Below, in pieces: positions 17,555 through 28,061 of a stretch of 64,000 nt of DNA. The notes beneath the pieces are model-generated. The model was not told the DNA's origin and searched no databases. It worked only from the letters and a program-made list of their open reading frames with translations. Source of the stretch: Rhodovulum tesquicola (lineage in GTDB: Bacteria; Pseudomonadota; Alphaproteobacteria; Rhodobacterales; Rhodobacteraceae); assembly GCF_024128855.1 (NCBI RefSeq), contig NZ_JAMYDV010000013.1:1-64000 (forward strand), read 5' to 3'. Position 1 is the stretch's first letter, and each line of letters begins with the position of its first letter. The translations under genes were made by a program, and so were the position numbers.

Positions 17555-18931
17555 TCAGAAGAAGTCGATGGAGACCTGCAACAGGCGCTCCACTTCGGGC
17601 ACATCGGCGGCCAAGGCAAAGATCGCCACCACGTCGCCTTCCTCGATGCGGGTGTCCCCCTTGGGCCGGATCACCCTGTCGCCTTTCATCACGCCGCCGA
17701 TCAGCGCGCCCTCGGGAAAGTCGATGTCCTGCACCCGCTTGCCCGCCATCGGCGAGGTTGACAGCACCTGCGCCTCGATCACCTCGGCCTCGGCATCGCC
17801 GATCGAATAGACATTGCGCACCCGGCCGTGACGGACATGGCGCAGGATCGAGCTGACCGTGGTGGCGCGCGGGTTGATATAGGCGTCGATGCCCAGCGGA
17901 CCCATCAGCGGCACAAGCGCGGGATCGTTGACCAGGCAGATCGCCATCGGGCAGCCCGACAGTTTGGCCCGGACTGCGGCCAGCAGGTTGGTCTTGTCGT
18001 CATCGGTCAGCGCCAGAACCGCGTCGGCGCGCTCGACATTGGCCTCTTCCAGCAGGCTGACATCCAGCCCGTCGCCATGCAGCACGATGGTGCGCTCCAG
18101 CGCATCGGCTGCCGTCTCGGCACGGGCGCGGTCCTTCTCGATCACCTTTGCGCGGACCCGGTCCTCGTTCCGTTCAAGCGCCTGGGCCACGGAAAGCCCG
18201 ACATTGCCGCCGCCGATGATGACCACGCGCTCCTGCTTCTTCGTGGATTTGCCGAAGATCTCGAGCGTCCGGTTCACATCCTCGACATGCGAGAAGACAT
18301 AGACCTGATCCTCGGGGAATAGCTGGTCGCCCGGTTCGGGCGCGAACAGCGTTTCCTCGCGGCGGATGCCGACGACCAGCGCGCGCAGCGTCGAGAACAG
18401 GTCGGTCAACTGGCGTAGCGGCGTCTTGAGAACCGGGCAGTCCGCATCGAGCGCGATCCCCAGAAGCTGCGCCTGGCCGCCCAGGAAATACTCGGTATCG
18501 AAGGCCGCGGGCGCCGCGATGCGTTGCAGCGCGGCCTCGGCGACCTCGCGTTCGGGGCTTATGACCACGTCGATGGGCAGGTGATCGCGGCGGTAAAGCT
18601 CGGAATAGATCGCGGTCAGATAGGACTCGGCGCGCAGTCGCGCGATCTTGCGCGGGATGGCAAAGATCGAATGGGCCACCTGGCAGGTGACCATGTTGAC
18701 CTCGTCGGACTGCGTGGCGGCGATGATCATGTCGGCATCGCGAGCGCCCGCCCGTTCCAGGATGTCGGGATAGGAGGCATGTCCTGCGATGCCCTGAACG
18801 TCCAGCGCATCGGTCGCCCGGCGGATCAGGTCGCCGTTCATGTCGACGATGGTCACGTCGTTCTTCTCGCCCGAGAGGTGGCGGGCGATCTGCCAGCCGA
18901 CCTGGCCCGCGCCGCAGATGATCACCTTCAT
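17555..18931 (-). CDS. trkA: TrkA, NAD-binding K+ channel regulator
   Basis: A 458-residue cytosolic regulator with two RCK_N/RCK_C tandems. The first nucleotide-binding fold is MKVIICGAGQVGWQIARHL with acidic residue D31 in the strand-2 position. The second starts near VVIIGGGNVGLSVAQAL. RCK_C domains follow each. It gates TrkH, encoded 4 bases downstream. Linkage of trkA to ntrX is a conserved alphaproteobacterial arrangement. Confidence 0.96.
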   Translation of the reverse strand: MKVIICGAGQVGWQIARHLSGEKNDVTIVDMNGDLIRRATDALDVQGIAGHASYPDILERAGARDADMIIAATQSDEVNMVTCQVAHSIFAIPRKIARLRAESYLTAIYSELYRRDHLPIDVVISPEREVAEAALQRIAAPAAFDTEYFLGGQAQLLGIALDADCPVLKTPLRQLTDLFSTLRALVVGIRREETLFAPEPGDQLFPEDQVYVFSHVEDVNRTLEIFGKSTKKQERVVIIGGGNVGLSVAQALERNEDRVRAKVIEKDRARAETAADALERTIVLHGDGLDVSLLEEANVERADAVLALTDDDKTNLLAAVRAKLSGCPMAICLVNDPALVPLMGPLGIDAYINPRATTVSSILRHVRHGRVRNVYSIGDAEAEVIEAQVLSTSPMAGKRVQDIDFPEGALIGGVMKGDRVIRPKGDTRIEEGDVVAIFALAADVPEVERLLQVSIDFF

Positions 18932-18989
18932 TCAGGACACCTGACTGGGGAAACACGCCCCCGATGCATCGCAGAAGCCCGCTTGCCGG

Positions 18990-20408
18990 TCAATCGGCGC
19001 GGGCTTCCTCTTCCTCGTCCTCGAAATGCGCGAGCCGCGCGCCCGATTTGGGCGAGGTGACCACGCCCAGAGATTTCAGCTTGCGATGCAGCGCCGAGCG
19101 TTCCATGCCGACGAAATTCGCGGTGCGCGAGATGTTGCCGCCGAAACGATTGATCTGGGTCAGCAAGTATTCGCGTTCGAACAACTCGCGCGCCTCGCGC
19201 AGCGGCAGCGTGGCCAGCCCCGCCGACAGCACCAGGCGCCCCTCCTCGGCGGCGCCCTCGACCGGCATCGGCAGTTCCGCCGCCGTGATCGGATCGTTGC
19301 CTTCGCCCAGGATCAGCACCCGCTCGATCACGTTCTTCAACTGCCGCACATTGCCAGGCCATGCCATGGTCTGCAGCAGCGCCTCGGCCTCGTCGCTGAG
19401 CGCGCGCAGCGGCAGGCCCTGACTCTGGTTGAAGCCCTGAATGAAATGGCGGGCGAGGGTGGGGATGTCCTCGCGCCGTTCGTCCAGTGCGGGCACCTCG
19501 ATCGGCACCACGTTCAGCCGGTGATAGAGTTCCTGGCGGAATGTGCCCGCGGCGATCTCGGCGGGCAGGTCGCGCGTGGTGGATGAAATTACCCGAATAT
19601 CGACGCGCACCCGGTCGGTGCCGCCCGCGCGCTGGAACTGCTGATCGACCAGCACGCGCAGGATCTTGGATTGCGTGCCCAGCGGCATGTCGGCCACCTC
19701 GTCGAAATAGAGGATGCCGCCATGCGCCTGCTCCAGAAGGCCCGGCTCCACGCCGCGCGCGGCACTTTCCCGGCCGAACAGCACCTCCTCCATGCGCTCG
19801 GGCTCGATCGAGGCGGAATTGACGACCACGAAGGGGCCGTTCGCGCGGTTGGAATTTGCGTGAATATAGCGGGCGGCGACTTCCTTGCCCGATCCGGCGG
19901 GGCCGGTCAGCATCACCCGGCCATTCGATTTCGTCACCTTGTCGAGGTGGGATTTCAGCCCCTTGAAAGCCGGGCTTGCGCCGATCATCTCGGCCTGCGT
20001 CACGTCCTTGCGGCGCAGTTCGTGGTTCTCGCGGCGCAGGCGCGAGGCCTCCATCGCGCGGCGGATCACCACCAGCAACTGGTCGATGTTGAACGGCTTC
20101 TCGATGAAGTCATAGGCGCCCTGCTTGATCGCGGCGACCGCGATCTCGATATTGCCGTGGCCCGAGATGATGACCACCGGAATGTCGGGGTTGTCGCGCT
20201 TGACCCGGGACAGGATGTCGATCCCGTCCATGGTGCTGTCCTTGAGCCAGATGTCGAGGATCATCAGGGCGGGCGGTTCGGTGTTGATCTCGGCCATGCA
20301 GGCATCCGAATTCGCGGCCAGCCGTGTCGTGTAGCCCTCGTCCTGCAGGATATCCGCGATCAGTTCGCGGATGTCGCGTTCGTCGTCGACGATCAGAATG
20401 TCGCCCAT
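18990..20408 (-). CDS. ntrX: NtrX response regulator, GAFTGA-less
   Basis: A 472-residue NtrC-family regulator. Receiver domain 1-120 has phospho-acceptor D52 in MILDIWLKDS. The AAA+ domain has Walker A GPAGSGKE and Walker B GGILYFDEVAD. The C-terminal Fis-type HTH is GGNISRTANFVGMERSALHRK. The sigma-54-contacting GAFTGA loop is missing; the region reads LFGRESAARGVEPG. It probably acts with sigma-70 holoenzyme or as a repressor. It is encoded 3 bases after the kinase gene ntrY and controls nitrogen, redox and envelope functions in relatives. Confidence 0.95.
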   Translation of the reverse strand: MGDILIVDDERDIRELIADILQDEGYTTRLAANSDACMAEINTEPPALMILDIWLKDSTMDGIDILSRVKRDNPDIPVVIISGHGNIEIAVAAIKQGAYDFIEKPFNIDQLLVVIRRAMEASRLRRENHELRRKDVTQAEMIGASPAFKGLKSHLDKVTKSNGRVMLTGPAGSGKEVAARYIHANSNRANGPFVVVNSASIEPERMEEVLFGRESAARGVEPGLLEQAHGGILYFDEVADMPLGTQSKILRVLVDQQFQRAGGTDRVRVDIRVISSTTRDLPAEIAAGTFRQELYHRLNVVPIEVPALDERREDIPTLARHFIQGFNQSQGLPLRALSDEAEALLQTMAWPGNVRQLKNVIERVLILGEGNDPITAAELPMPVEGAAEEGRLVLSAGLATLPLREARELFEREYLLTQINRFGGNISRTANFVGMERSALHRKLKSLGVVTSPKSGARLAHFEDEEEEARAD

Positions 20409-20411
20409 GTC

Positions 20412-22691
20412 CTACTCCCCGGATACCGCTATTCTGGTTTCGTTGATTGCCGACGCGGACGACTGTCCGGCCTCGGCCACCGGCAGGCGGATCACCGCCA
20501 TCGCGCCGCGGTGCGTGTCGGGCGCGAACGGTTCGGCGTCGACCAGTTCCAGCGTGCCGCCATGTTCCTCGATGATCTTCCTGACGATCGGCAAGCCCAG
20601 CCCGGTGCCACTGTCGCGCGTCGTGACATAGGGTTCGAAAAGCCGGGCGCGGTCCTCGGGCAGACCGATGCCATTGTCGGCGATCTCGATCAGGCCGCTG
20701 TCCTCCTCGCGCACGAGACGCAGCCGGATCTCGGGTACGAAGCCTTCGGGCACGCCCTTCTCGGTCCGCGTCTCGATGGCCTCGCCGGCATTCTTGATAA
20801 GGTTCGTCAGCGCCTGGCTGATCATCGTCGGGTCCAGTTCGGCGGGCATCGCGCCCTCGGGCAGGTCCGCGACAAAGCGCACGCCGGGCTGGCCGCTTTC
20901 CTGCAGGACCAGCGCATCGCGGACCAGCGCGGCAAGGTCGACGGGCTTGCGTTCGGGCTCGGGCATTCGGGCGAATTTCGAGAATTCGTCGACGATCCGG
21001 CGCAGATCGCCGGTCTGGCGCACGATCACGTCCGTATACTGGTCCAGCGTGTCGGCCTGGTCGCCCACCAGCGGGCGGAACTTGCGCTTGATGCGCTCGG
21101 CCGACAACTGGATCGGGGTCAGCGGGTTCTTGATCTCATGCGCGATGCGGCGGGCGACATCGCCCCAGGCGGCCATCCGCTGCGCGGTCACAAGGTCGGT
21201 GACATCGTCGAACGCCACCACATAGCCCTCGCGCCGCCCGTCCGCGCCACGCCGCGTCGACATGCGGACCAGCAGGTTCTCCATCTTGCCGCTGCGGATC
21301 AGACGGATTTCCTCTTGCGCGGTGGCGCGGCGATCGGTCCGCAACCGGTCTAACAGCGCGGCGAATTCGGGAACGGCGACGCGCAGGTCGTGGCCGTTGT
21401 CGCGCGCTTCGTCCAGTTGCAGAAGCGTCAGAGCCGAGCGGTTCATGAACTCGACCCGCCCCTCGGCATCCAGACCGATCACGCCTGCGGTGACCGAGGA
21501 CAGCACCGAATCGAACAGCCGTCGCCGCATTTCGGTCTGGCGGTTGTTCTCCAGCAGCGCGTCGCGTTGCAACTTGAGCTGCCGGGTCATCTGGTTGAAC
21601 ATCCGCCCCAGCATGGCGATCTCGTCATCGCCCGCCTCCTCGCGCACGCGCACGTCCAGATCGCCCGCGCCGACCCGTTGCGCCGCCCCCGCCAGCCGCC
21701 CAACCGGACGCGACAGCCGCTCGGCGAACCACAGCCCCAGCCAGACCGCGGCAAGGATCAGGATCATTGCAAAGCCCAGATAGAGCAGCCCGAATTCGAA
21801 CAGCACCCGCCCGCGCTCGCTTTCGAGTTGCTGGTAGAGCCGCGAGGTGGCCTGGGTGTCGTCCAGCAGGCTCAGCAACTCGCCATCCACGCTGCGCGAG
21901 ATGTAGAGGAAACGATCGACATAGGCGCCCAGCGCCAGCAGTGCCCGGAACTCGTTATTGTCCCAATCATCGATGATGACCGTCTCGCCCGCGGCGGCCC
22001 GCGCGATCTCGGGCGCGGTCGGCTGCTCGTAATCGAACAGATAGGAACGTTCGCCGCGGGCCTTGATCTCGCCCGTGCCGTCGATGACATAGGCCTCCTT
22101 CAGACCACGCTGGACGCGTGCCTGGGCCTGGGTCAGAAGCTGCCTCAGTTCGCCGTCCGACAGCATGAAGCTGGCGTGGCGCGCGACATTCAGATAGCCT
22201 GCCAGCGTCTGCGCGTCGGCGGCAAGGTCGCGGCGGTGTTCCTCCTCATAGGCTTCGGCGGCCGAGAGCGAGGCGCCCACCACGTTGCGCACCCGCTCGG
22301 AGAACCAGCCTTCGAGCCCGATATTGATGGTCAGCCCCGCGAAGACCGCGACCAGAACGGTCGGCACCAGAGCGATGGTTGCAAAGACGCCCGTCAGCCG
22401 CATGTGCAGGCGCGAGCCCGCCGAATGGCTGCGTCTTGCGGCGACCATGCGCGCGATCTGGCGCACCACCATCGTGGCGATCGCCAGCGAATAGACCAGA
22501 TCGGCCAGAAGGATCGCGCGCAGTCCGTGCGAGGTCGCGCCCTGGTCGAGCGGGCCGAGCAACAGGAAGGTGCCTATTGCCAGAACCGGCCCCAGCAGGA
22601 CAAGACCAAGGGTCGCGACGTTCCGAATCCGCCGCGACGACCGTCTCTGGAAGAGCCGTTCAAGGGCCATCCGGCCCGTGGCGCTGGCCAC
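20412..22691 (-). CDS. ntrY: NtrY sensor histidine kinase
   Basis: A 759-residue membrane kinase. Hydrophobic segments near residues 28-55, 90-125 and 305-330 flank a periplasmic region. A HAMP domain (about 330-385), a PAS domain (about 400-500) and HisKA/HATPase_c follow. The phosphorylated His is in the H-box [20 protein letters not shown]; the N-box reads ALTNLIKNAGEAI and the G-box TGLGLPIV. NtrX is the partner encoded next. The gene lies 97 bases downstream of ntrC. Confidence 0.96.
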   Translation of the reverse strand: MASATGRMALERLFQRRSSRRIRNVATLGLVLLGPVLAIGTFLLLGPLDQGATSHGLRAILLADLVYSLAIATMVVRQIARMVAARRSHSAGSRLHMRLTGVFATIALVPTVLVAVFAGLTINIGLEGWFSERVRNVVGASLSAAEAYEEEHRRDLAADAQTLAGYLNVARHASFMLSDGELRQLLTQAQARVQRGLKEAYVIDGTGEIKARGERSYLFDYEQPTAPEIARAAAGETVIIDDWDNNEFRALLALGAYVDRFLYISRSVDGELLSLLDDTQATSRLYQQLESERGRVLFEFGLLYLGFAMILILAAVWLGLWFAERLSRPVGRLAGAAQRVGAGDLDVRVREEAGDDEIAMLGRMFNQMTRQLKLQRDALLENNRQTEMRRRLFDSVLSSVTAGVIGLDAEGRVEFMNRSALTLLQLDEARDNGHDLRVAVPEFAALLDRLRTDRRATAQEEIRLIRSGKMENLLVRMSTRRGADGRREGYVVAFDDVTDLVTAQRMAAWGDVARRIAHEIKNPLTPIQLSAERIKRKFRPLVGDQADTLDQYTDVIVRQTGDLRRIVDEFSKFARMPEPERKPVDLAALVRDALVLQESGQPGVRFVADLPEGAMPAELDPTMISQALTNLIKNAGEAIETRTEKGVPEGFVPEIRLRLVREEDSGLIEIADNGIGLPEDRARLFEPYVTTRDSGTGLGLPIVRKIIEEHGGTLELVDAEPFAPDTHRGAMAVIRLPVAEAGQSSASAINETRIAVSGE

Positions 22692-22788
22692 TGCTCGCCT
22701 CGTGTCGTTGTGCCGCGGGGCGCGCGGCTTCGCTATCTGACGCGCGCTCCGCGGAAATGCGGATTCGACGCAACGCCCTGTTGCGAAT

Positions 22789-24159
22789 TTACATCAACTT
22801 GCGGCGGCGTGTCACGCGGATATCGAGATCGGTGATCTTTTTCCTCAAGGTATTGCGGTTGATGCCCAGCAGATCGGCACATTTGGCCTGATTGCCGCCG
22901 GTCGCGTCGAGCGCGATCTCGATCAGCGGCATCTCAACCTCACGCAGTATTCGGGAATACAGGCCCGGAGGCGGCAGCACCCCGCCATGCAGGTCGAAAT
23001 AGCGCCGCAGATGCCTGCCGACCGAGGCCGACAGTTTCTCGCCCTCGCCCCCACCGACCAGCGGTTCGATCTCGGGCTGGTTGCCCAGCACCGCCTCGAC
23101 CTCGGCGCGGGTGATGACCTCTTCGGGGCTGGTGACGACAAGGCGGCGGATCGTGTGTTCAAGCTGGCGGACATTGCCCGGCCAGCTATAGGCGCGGATC
23201 AGGTCCATCGCATCGCCCGCGATCGTGCGCCGCGCCGCGCCGTCGCGTTCCGATCGGGCAAGGAAATGCTCGGCAAGCAACGGGATGTCGTCCACCCGTT
23301 CGCGCAGGGACGGCACGGCGACGGTGACCCCGCCCAGGCGGTAGAACAGGTCCTGGCGGAACTGGCCCGCCTCCATCCGGCCCATCAGGTCGGTCTGGCT
23401 GGTGGCCATGACGCGTGGCGCGGTATCGCCGAAGCTGTCCAGCATCCGCACGATGCGCGCCTGCGCGTCTTCGGTCAGGTCCGCCACCTCGTCGAACAGG
23501 ATCGACCCGCCGCGGGCGCGGGCGGCCAGCGCCGAGGGCCCGTCTGCGCCCTCGAGGTCGCCGCCCGCGGCGATCACGAAGGGCAGCGAGCGGCGGTCGG
23601 AGAAATCATGGATCGCGCGCGCGATCAGCGATTTGCCGGTGCCCGATTCGCCGGTGATCAGCACCGGCAGATCGGCATTCATCACACGGGCCACAAGACG
23701 GTACAGTGCCTGCATCTGCGGCGTGCGGCCGACCAGCGGCAGGTCGTCCTCGTCGCGTGGCGGCTCGACGCTTTCGGTGCGGCTGCGCACCCGGCGCTTG
23801 GTTTCCAGCGCGCGGGCTGCGCGCTTCATCAGGTCGGGCAGGTCGAAGGGCTTGGGCAGGTAGTCATAGGCTTCGGCCTCGGCGGCCTGGATCGCCGTCA
23901 TGATGGTATTCTGCGCCGAGATCACGATCACCGGCAGGCCGGGCCGCTCCTGCCCGATCTTGGGCAGCATTTCCAGCCCGTTGCCGTCGGGCATGATCAC
24001 GTCCGAGATCACCAGATCGCCCTTGCCCTCGGACACCCAGCGCATCAGCGTCGTCAGCGAACTGGTCGCATGCACCTTGCAACCCGCCCGCGTAAGCGCC
24101 TGGGTCAGCACGGTTCGGATCGTGCGGTCGTCATCGGCGACAAGAACGGTGCCGTCCAT
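22789..24159 (-). CDS. ntrC: NtrC response regulator of Rhodobacter type (no GAFTGA)
   Basis: A 456-residue NtrC. The receiver has D53 in [11 protein letters not shown]. The AAA+ domain has Walker A GESGTGKS and Walker [13 protein letters not shown]. The C-terminal Fis HTH is [21 protein letters not shown]. Between strand 2 and Walker B the usual ELFGHEKGAFTGA is deleted, leaving [19 protein letters not shown]. Rhodobacter capsulatus NtrC, which lacks the same loop, is known to activate sigma-70 promoters without sigma-54; the same is inferred here. The start codon overlaps the ntrB stop. Confidence 0.96.
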   Translation of the reverse strand: MDGTVLVADDDRTIRTVLTQALTRAGCKVHATSSLTTLMRWVSEGKGDLVISDVIMPDGNGLEMLPKIGQERPGLPVIVISAQNTIMTAIQAAEAEAYDYLPKPFDLPDLMKRAARALETKRRVRSRTESVEPPRDEDDLPLVGRTPQMQALYRLVARVMNADLPVLITGESGTGKSLIARAIHDFSDRRSLPFVIAAGGDLEGADGPSALAARARGGSILFDEVADLTEDAQARIVRMLDSFGDTAPRVMATSQTDLMGRMEAGQFRQDLFYRLGGVTVAVPSLRERVDDIPLLAEHFLARSERDGAARRTIAGDAMDLIRAYSWPGNVRQLEHTIRRLVVTSPEEVITRAEVEAVLGNQPEIEPLVGGGEGEKLSASVGRHLRRYFDLHGGVLPPPGLYSRILREVEMPLIEIALDATGGNQAKCADLLGINRNTLRKKITDLDIRVTRRRKLM

Positions 24160-25253
24160 CAGCTGTCATCCTCTTGGGGGGTGGGCTCTTGGGGTTTGCG
24201 CGCCACGGGGAGCGATACGCGGAACACGGTGCGCCCGGGCACCGAGTCGACCGCGATCCAGCCGCCATGGTCATTGATGATCTTGGACACGAGCGCGAGG
24301 CCCAGGCCGGTGCCGTTCTCGCGCCCCGAGATGAAGGGCTCGAACACGTCGCCCGCAATATCGGGCGGCAGGCCGGGTCCGTCATCCACGACCTCGACCT
24401 GCAGCGGCACGGGCACGCCCGGGCCTTCGGGGTGGCGCAGCCGCAGCGCGAGGTCGAAGAAGGTGCGCAGCCGGATCGTGCCGCCCGCGGACGGGGCAGC
24501 CTGTGCGGCGTTGCGGATCAGGTTGGAAAAGACCTGCATCAACTGGTCGGCATCGGCCCAGGTGGCGGGCAAGGAGGGGTCGTAATCCTCCTCGATCTTC
24601 ATATGAGCGGCATAGCTGACCAGCGCCGATTTGCGCGCCCGGTCGAGGATGTCGTGGATGTTCACGGCCTTGCAGTTCGGCGGGCTGAGATTGCCGAACT
24701 GCTCGACCTGGTCCAGAAGCTTCACGATCCGTCGGCTTTCGGCCACGATCAGGTCGGTCAGTTCCAGATCGCCATTGCGCAGGTTCATCGAGAGCAGTTG
24801 CGCCGCCCCGGTGATCCCCGCCAGGGGGTTCTTGATCTCGTGGGCCAGCATCTCGGCCATGCCGATCGCCGATTTCGCCGCCGTCTTGACCGAATGTGCC
24901 CGGCCCAGCCGCCCGGCGATCTCGCGCGGGCTGACCAGCAGCAGGACATGCTCGGCCTGGTCGTTCATCGGCGCGATCTGAAGATTGCACTCGACCGGCG
25001 GGCGGGTGCCCGCAGTCACGTCGACATCGTTTATGAACAGCGGCGCCCGGTTCGTCCTTACCCGGGCGAAGGCCTCGTCCAGCGACGCGTCAACCGCCAG
25101 CCGGTCGAAGACCGGCGCATCGCGCAGCGCCTTGATCGTGGCGTTCATGAAGATCTCGGCCGCCGGGTTGATCGCGGCGATCCGGTCCTCGGCATCCAGC
25201 AGGAAGGCCGGGATCGGCAGCGCGGTCCAGATTGCGTCCACCTCCAGCGTCAT
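24159..25253 (-). CDS. ntrB: NtrB (GlnL), nitrogen-sensing histidine kinase
   Basis: A 364-residue soluble kinase. The N-terminal PAS domain (about 1-125) has no membrane segment. The H-box is [21 protein letters not shown], the N-box [12 protein letters not shown] and the G-box GTGLGLALV. NtrB phosphorylates or dephosphorylates NtrC according to PII status. Starts and stops overlap both dusB (ATGA) and ntrC, so the three genes form a coupled nifR3-ntrB-ntrC operon. Confidence 0.96.
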   Translation of the reverse strand: MTLEVDAIWTALPIPAFLLDAEDRIAAINPAAEIFMNATIKALRDAPVFDRLAVDASLDEAFARVRTNRAPLFINDVDVTAGTRPPVECNLQIAPMNDQAEHVLLLVSPREIAGRLGRAHSVKTAAKSAIGMAEMLAHEIKNPLAGITGAAQLLSMNLRNGDLELTDLIVAESRRIVKLLDQVEQFGNLSPPNCKAVNIHDILDRARKSALVSYAAHMKIEEDYDPSLPATWADADQLMQVFSNLIRNAAQAAPSAGGTIRLRTFFDLALRLRHPEGPGVPVPLQVEVVDDGPGLPPDIAGDVFEPFISGRENGTGLGLALVSKIINDHGGWIAVDSVPGRTVFRVSLPVARKPQEPTPQEDDS

Positions 25254-26236
25254 GCCGCCTCGCTTTCGCCGTGGCCCGCCATTGCCTCGGACAGAAGCGC
25301 CAGCACCCTGCCCGGATCGCGTTCGGTCAGCACCGCCTGGCGCAGGGCAGGCGGCGTGCCCGCCTCGTCCATGTACCAGCCCAGATGCTTGCGGATCACC
25401 CGCGCGCCCAGGGTGCGGCCATAGAAGGACAGCGACGCCTCGTAATGGCCCGCCACCATGTCGGCGAAGGCTGCGCCGGTCGGTGCGGCGGGGGCGGGCC
25501 GTCCGGCCAGCGCCGCGGCGATCCGCGCCAGAACCCAGGGCCGGCCCTGCGCACCGCGCCCCACCATCACCCCATCCGCGCCCGAGGCTGCCAGCGCCGC
25601 GCGCGCCGTCGCTGCATCGACGATATCGCCATTGGCCACCACCGGCACCGACACGGCCCGTTTCACCGCGCGGATCGCTGCCCAGTCGGCCCGGCCGGAA
25701 TAGAACTGGCAGCGGGTGCGGCCGTGAATGGTAATCATCCGCACCCCAGCTGCCTCGGCCCGGCGGGCAAGCTCGGGGGCGTTCAGCAGGTCACTGTCCC
25801 AGCCCAGCCGCGTCTTCAGCGTCACCGGCACCTTGACCGCGCCCACCACCGCCTCGATCAGCCGCAGCGCGCGGTCGGGGTCGCGCATCAGCGCCGAGCC
25901 CGAGAAGCCGCCCGTCACCTTGCGCGCGGGGCAGCCCATGTTGATGTCGATGATCTGCGCGCCCTGATCCTCGAGGATGCGGGCGGCGCGCGCCATCCAG
26001 TCGGCGTCGCGTCCCACGATCTGCACCGCGCTGGACTGTTCGCCCAATCCCAGCGCCGCGCGCTCGCGCGTGCCGGGCCGGGCCTGGACCATGTCCTGGC
26101 TGGCCACCATTTCCGAGACCACCAGCCCCGCGCCGAAAGACGCGACAAGCCGACGAAAGGGCAGGTCGGTGATCCCGGCCATCGGGGCCAGCAGGACGGG
26201 CGGATCGAGCGTGATATCTGCCACCTGAATGGCCAA
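25250..26236 (-). CDS. dusB: DusB/NifR3-type tRNA dihydrouridine synthase
   Basis: A 328-residue FMN-dependent Dus enzyme. Blocks are APMAGITDLPFRRL, DINMGCPARKVTGGFSGSAL with the catalytic Cys in MGCPA, VTLKTRLGW, TIHGRTRCQFY and DGVMVGRGAQGRPW. It reduces uridines in the tRNA D-loop. I chose the TTG at 26236 because AAGGA lies nine bases upstream and the protein then starts close to the conserved DITLDPPVLLAPMAG block; a farther TTG at 26293 is possible. It is the first gene of nifR3-ntrB-ntrC and is divergent from ispDF. Confidence 0.93.
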   Translation of the reverse strand: MAIQVADITLDPPVLLAPMAGITDLPFRRLVASFGAGLVVSEMVASQDMVQARPGTRERAALGLGEQSSAVQIVGRDADWMARAARILEDQGAQIIDINMGCPARKVTGGFSGSALMRDPDRALRLIEAVVGAVKVPVTLKTRLGWDSDLLNAPELARRAEAAGVRMITIHGRTRCQFYSGRADWAAIRAVKRAVSVPVVANGDIVDAATARAALAASGADGVMVGRGAQGRPWVLARIAAALAGRPAPAAPTGAAFADMVAGHYEASLSFYGRTLGARVIRKHLGWYMDEAGTPPALRQAVLTERDPGRVLALLSEAMAGHGESEAA

Positions 26237-26424
26237 CTGATTAATCCTTGTGCATTTGATACGGGATGTAGCTTGCCCGAACGGGAAATACAATCTGGGG
26301 GATAGGCCCGCGAGGCATTAAACATCTGTTGCATAAAATTTAATCGTATGGCCCCGCCCTTTTGCCCCATTGCCCCGCAGCGCGCCCCCGCCTAAAGAGT
26401 CGCCGACCGGTTCGGGGGCAAGGC

Positions 26425-27570
26425 ATGACAGTCACGGCGATCATCGTGGCCGCGGGACGCGGAACCAGAGCCGGCGGCGACCGACCCAAGCAATATCAGC
26501 GGCTTGGCGGTCGCGCGGTGCTGGGCCGGACGGTCGCGGCCTTTGCCGCGCATCCCCGGGTGTCGGGGCTGGTGGTGGTCCAGCATCCCGACGATGCCGA
26601 TCTTTTCGCCGAAGCGATGGCGGGGCTCGACCTGGCGGTGACGAGGGTTCCCGGGGGCGCGACGCGGGATGCCTCGGTCGCGGCGGGGCTGGGGGCCGTG
26701 CCGCCGGGCACCACGCGCGTTCTGATCCATGACGGCGCCCGGCCGCTGGTCTCGGCGGCGCTGATCGACCGGGTGATCGACGCGCTGGATACCCATCCGG
26801 GGGCAGCACCCGCGCTGGCCGTGACCGATGCGCTCTGGCGCGGCGCGGCGGGGCGCGTGCTGGCGCCGCATCCGCGCGACGGGCTGTTCCGGGCCCAGAC
26901 CCCCCAGGGCTTCCGGATCGAGGCGATCCGCGCGGCCCATGCGGCGCATCCGGGCGGCGCGGCCGACGATGTCGAGGTGGCGCTGGCCGCGGGGCTTGAC
27001 GTGGCCATCGTCGAGGGCGACGAGGACAATCTGAAGATCACCCATGCACAGGATTTCGCCCGCGCCGAGCGGGTCTTGCGGGAGAGGGACATGGATATTC
27101 GCACCGGCAACGGCTTTGACGTGCACGCCTTCTGCGAGGGCGACGGCGTGATCCTGTGCGGCATCAAGGTGCCGCATGACAAGGCGCTGAAGGGCCATTC
27201 GGATGCCGATGTCGGCATGCACGCGGTCACCGACGCGATCTATGGTGCGCTGGCGGATGGCGATATCGGCCAGCATTTCCCGCCCTCGGATCCGCAATGG
27301 AAGGGCGCGGCCTCGGACATCTTCCTGAAACATGCGGTGGGGCGGGTGGCCGAACGCGGCTACCGGATCGCGCATGCCGATCTGACGCTGATCTGCGAGC
27401 GGCCCAAGATCGGCCCGGTCGCGGGTGCGATGCGGGCCGAGATGGCGCGGCTGATGGGGATCGAGCTGGACCGGATCAGCGTCAAGGCCACCACCTCCGA
27501 GCAACTGGGGTTCACCGGCCGGGAGGAGGGAATCGCGGCTCTGGCCACGGTCACGCTGGTGCGGCCATGA
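26425..27570 (+). CDS. ispDF: IspDF, bifunctional MEP-pathway enzyme
   Basis: A 381-residue fusion. IspD (about 1-220) has the CTP-binding [16 protein letters not shown] and the block HDGARPLVS. IspF starts near residue 223 at [14 protein letters not shown], with metal ligands D-x-H and [14 protein letters not shown], and ends near [15 protein letters not shown]. The two domains catalyse the cytidylyltransferase and cyclisation steps of isoprenoid synthesis. The fusion is common in alphaproteobacteria. The ATG at 26425 has GGGGCAAGG upstream, and the stop overlaps pgpA. Confidence 0.96.
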   Translation: MTVTAIIVAAGRGTRAGGDRPKQYQRLGGRAVLGRTVAAFAAHPRVSGLVVVQHPDDADLFAEAMAGLDLAVTRVPGGATRDASVAAGLGAVPPGTTRVLIHDGARPLVSAALIDRVIDALDTHPGAAPALAVTDALWRGAAGRVLAPHPRDGLFRAQTPQGFRIEAIRAAHAAHPGGAADDVEVALAAGLDVAIVEGDEDNLKITHAQDFARAERVLRERDMDIRTGNGFDVHAFCEGDGVILCGIKVPHDKALKGHSDADVGMHAVTDAIYGALADGDIGQHFPPSDPQWKGAASDIFLKHAVGRVAERGYRIAHADLTLICERPKIGPVAGAMRAEMARLMGIELDRISVKATTSEQLGFTGREEGIAALATVTLVRP

Positions 27571-28061
27571 GCCCGGCGCGCTTTGTCGCGACCTGGTTCG
27601 GCGTCGGTCTCCTGCGCCCCGCCCCGGGCACCTGGGGCTCGCTGGCCGCGCTGCCGATCTTCTGGGCGCTGCATGTGCTGGGCGGGCCGTGGCTGGCGGT
27701 GGCGTCGACGGTGGTGGTCTGCGTGCTGGGCTGGTGGGCGGTGGGCGCCGCCGCGCGCGGGGCGGCCGATCCCGACCGGTCGGAATATGTCATCGACGAG
27801 GTTGCGGGGATGTGGATCGCGCTTTTGCCGCTGTCCTTCGGCGCGCGGGCGTCGGGGGCCGACATCCTGGCGCTGTATCCCGGCTGGATTGTCGCGTTCT
27901 TCGGCTTCCGGCTGTTCGACATCTGGAAACCGGGACCGATCGGCTGGGCCGACCGGCAGAAGACGGCGCTGGGCGTGATGCTGGACGATGTGCTGGCGGG
28001 TATCGCGGCGGGGGCGCTGGTGCTTGCGCTGGCGGCGGCGTGGCATATCCTTCTGGCATGA
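27567..28061 (+). CDS. pgpA: PgpA, phosphatidylglycerophosphatase A
   Basis: A 164-residue membrane phosphatase. The N-terminus [20 protein letters not shown] and the EVAGMW plus [14 protein letters not shown] blocks are PgpA signatures, together with DDVLAGI near the end. It dephosphorylates phosphatidylglycerol phosphate. About four hydrophobic helices are visible. It overlaps ispDF and cinA by 4 bases each (ATGA), so the three genes are one translationally coupled unit. Confidence 0.95.
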   Translation: MSPARFVATWFGVGLLRPAPGTWGSLAALPIFWALHVLGGPWLAVASTVVVCVLGWWAVGAAARGAADPDRSEYVIDEVAGMWIALLPLSFGARASGADILALYPGWIVAFFGFRLFDIWKPGPIGWADRQKTALGVMLDDVLAGIAAGALVLALAAAWHILLA

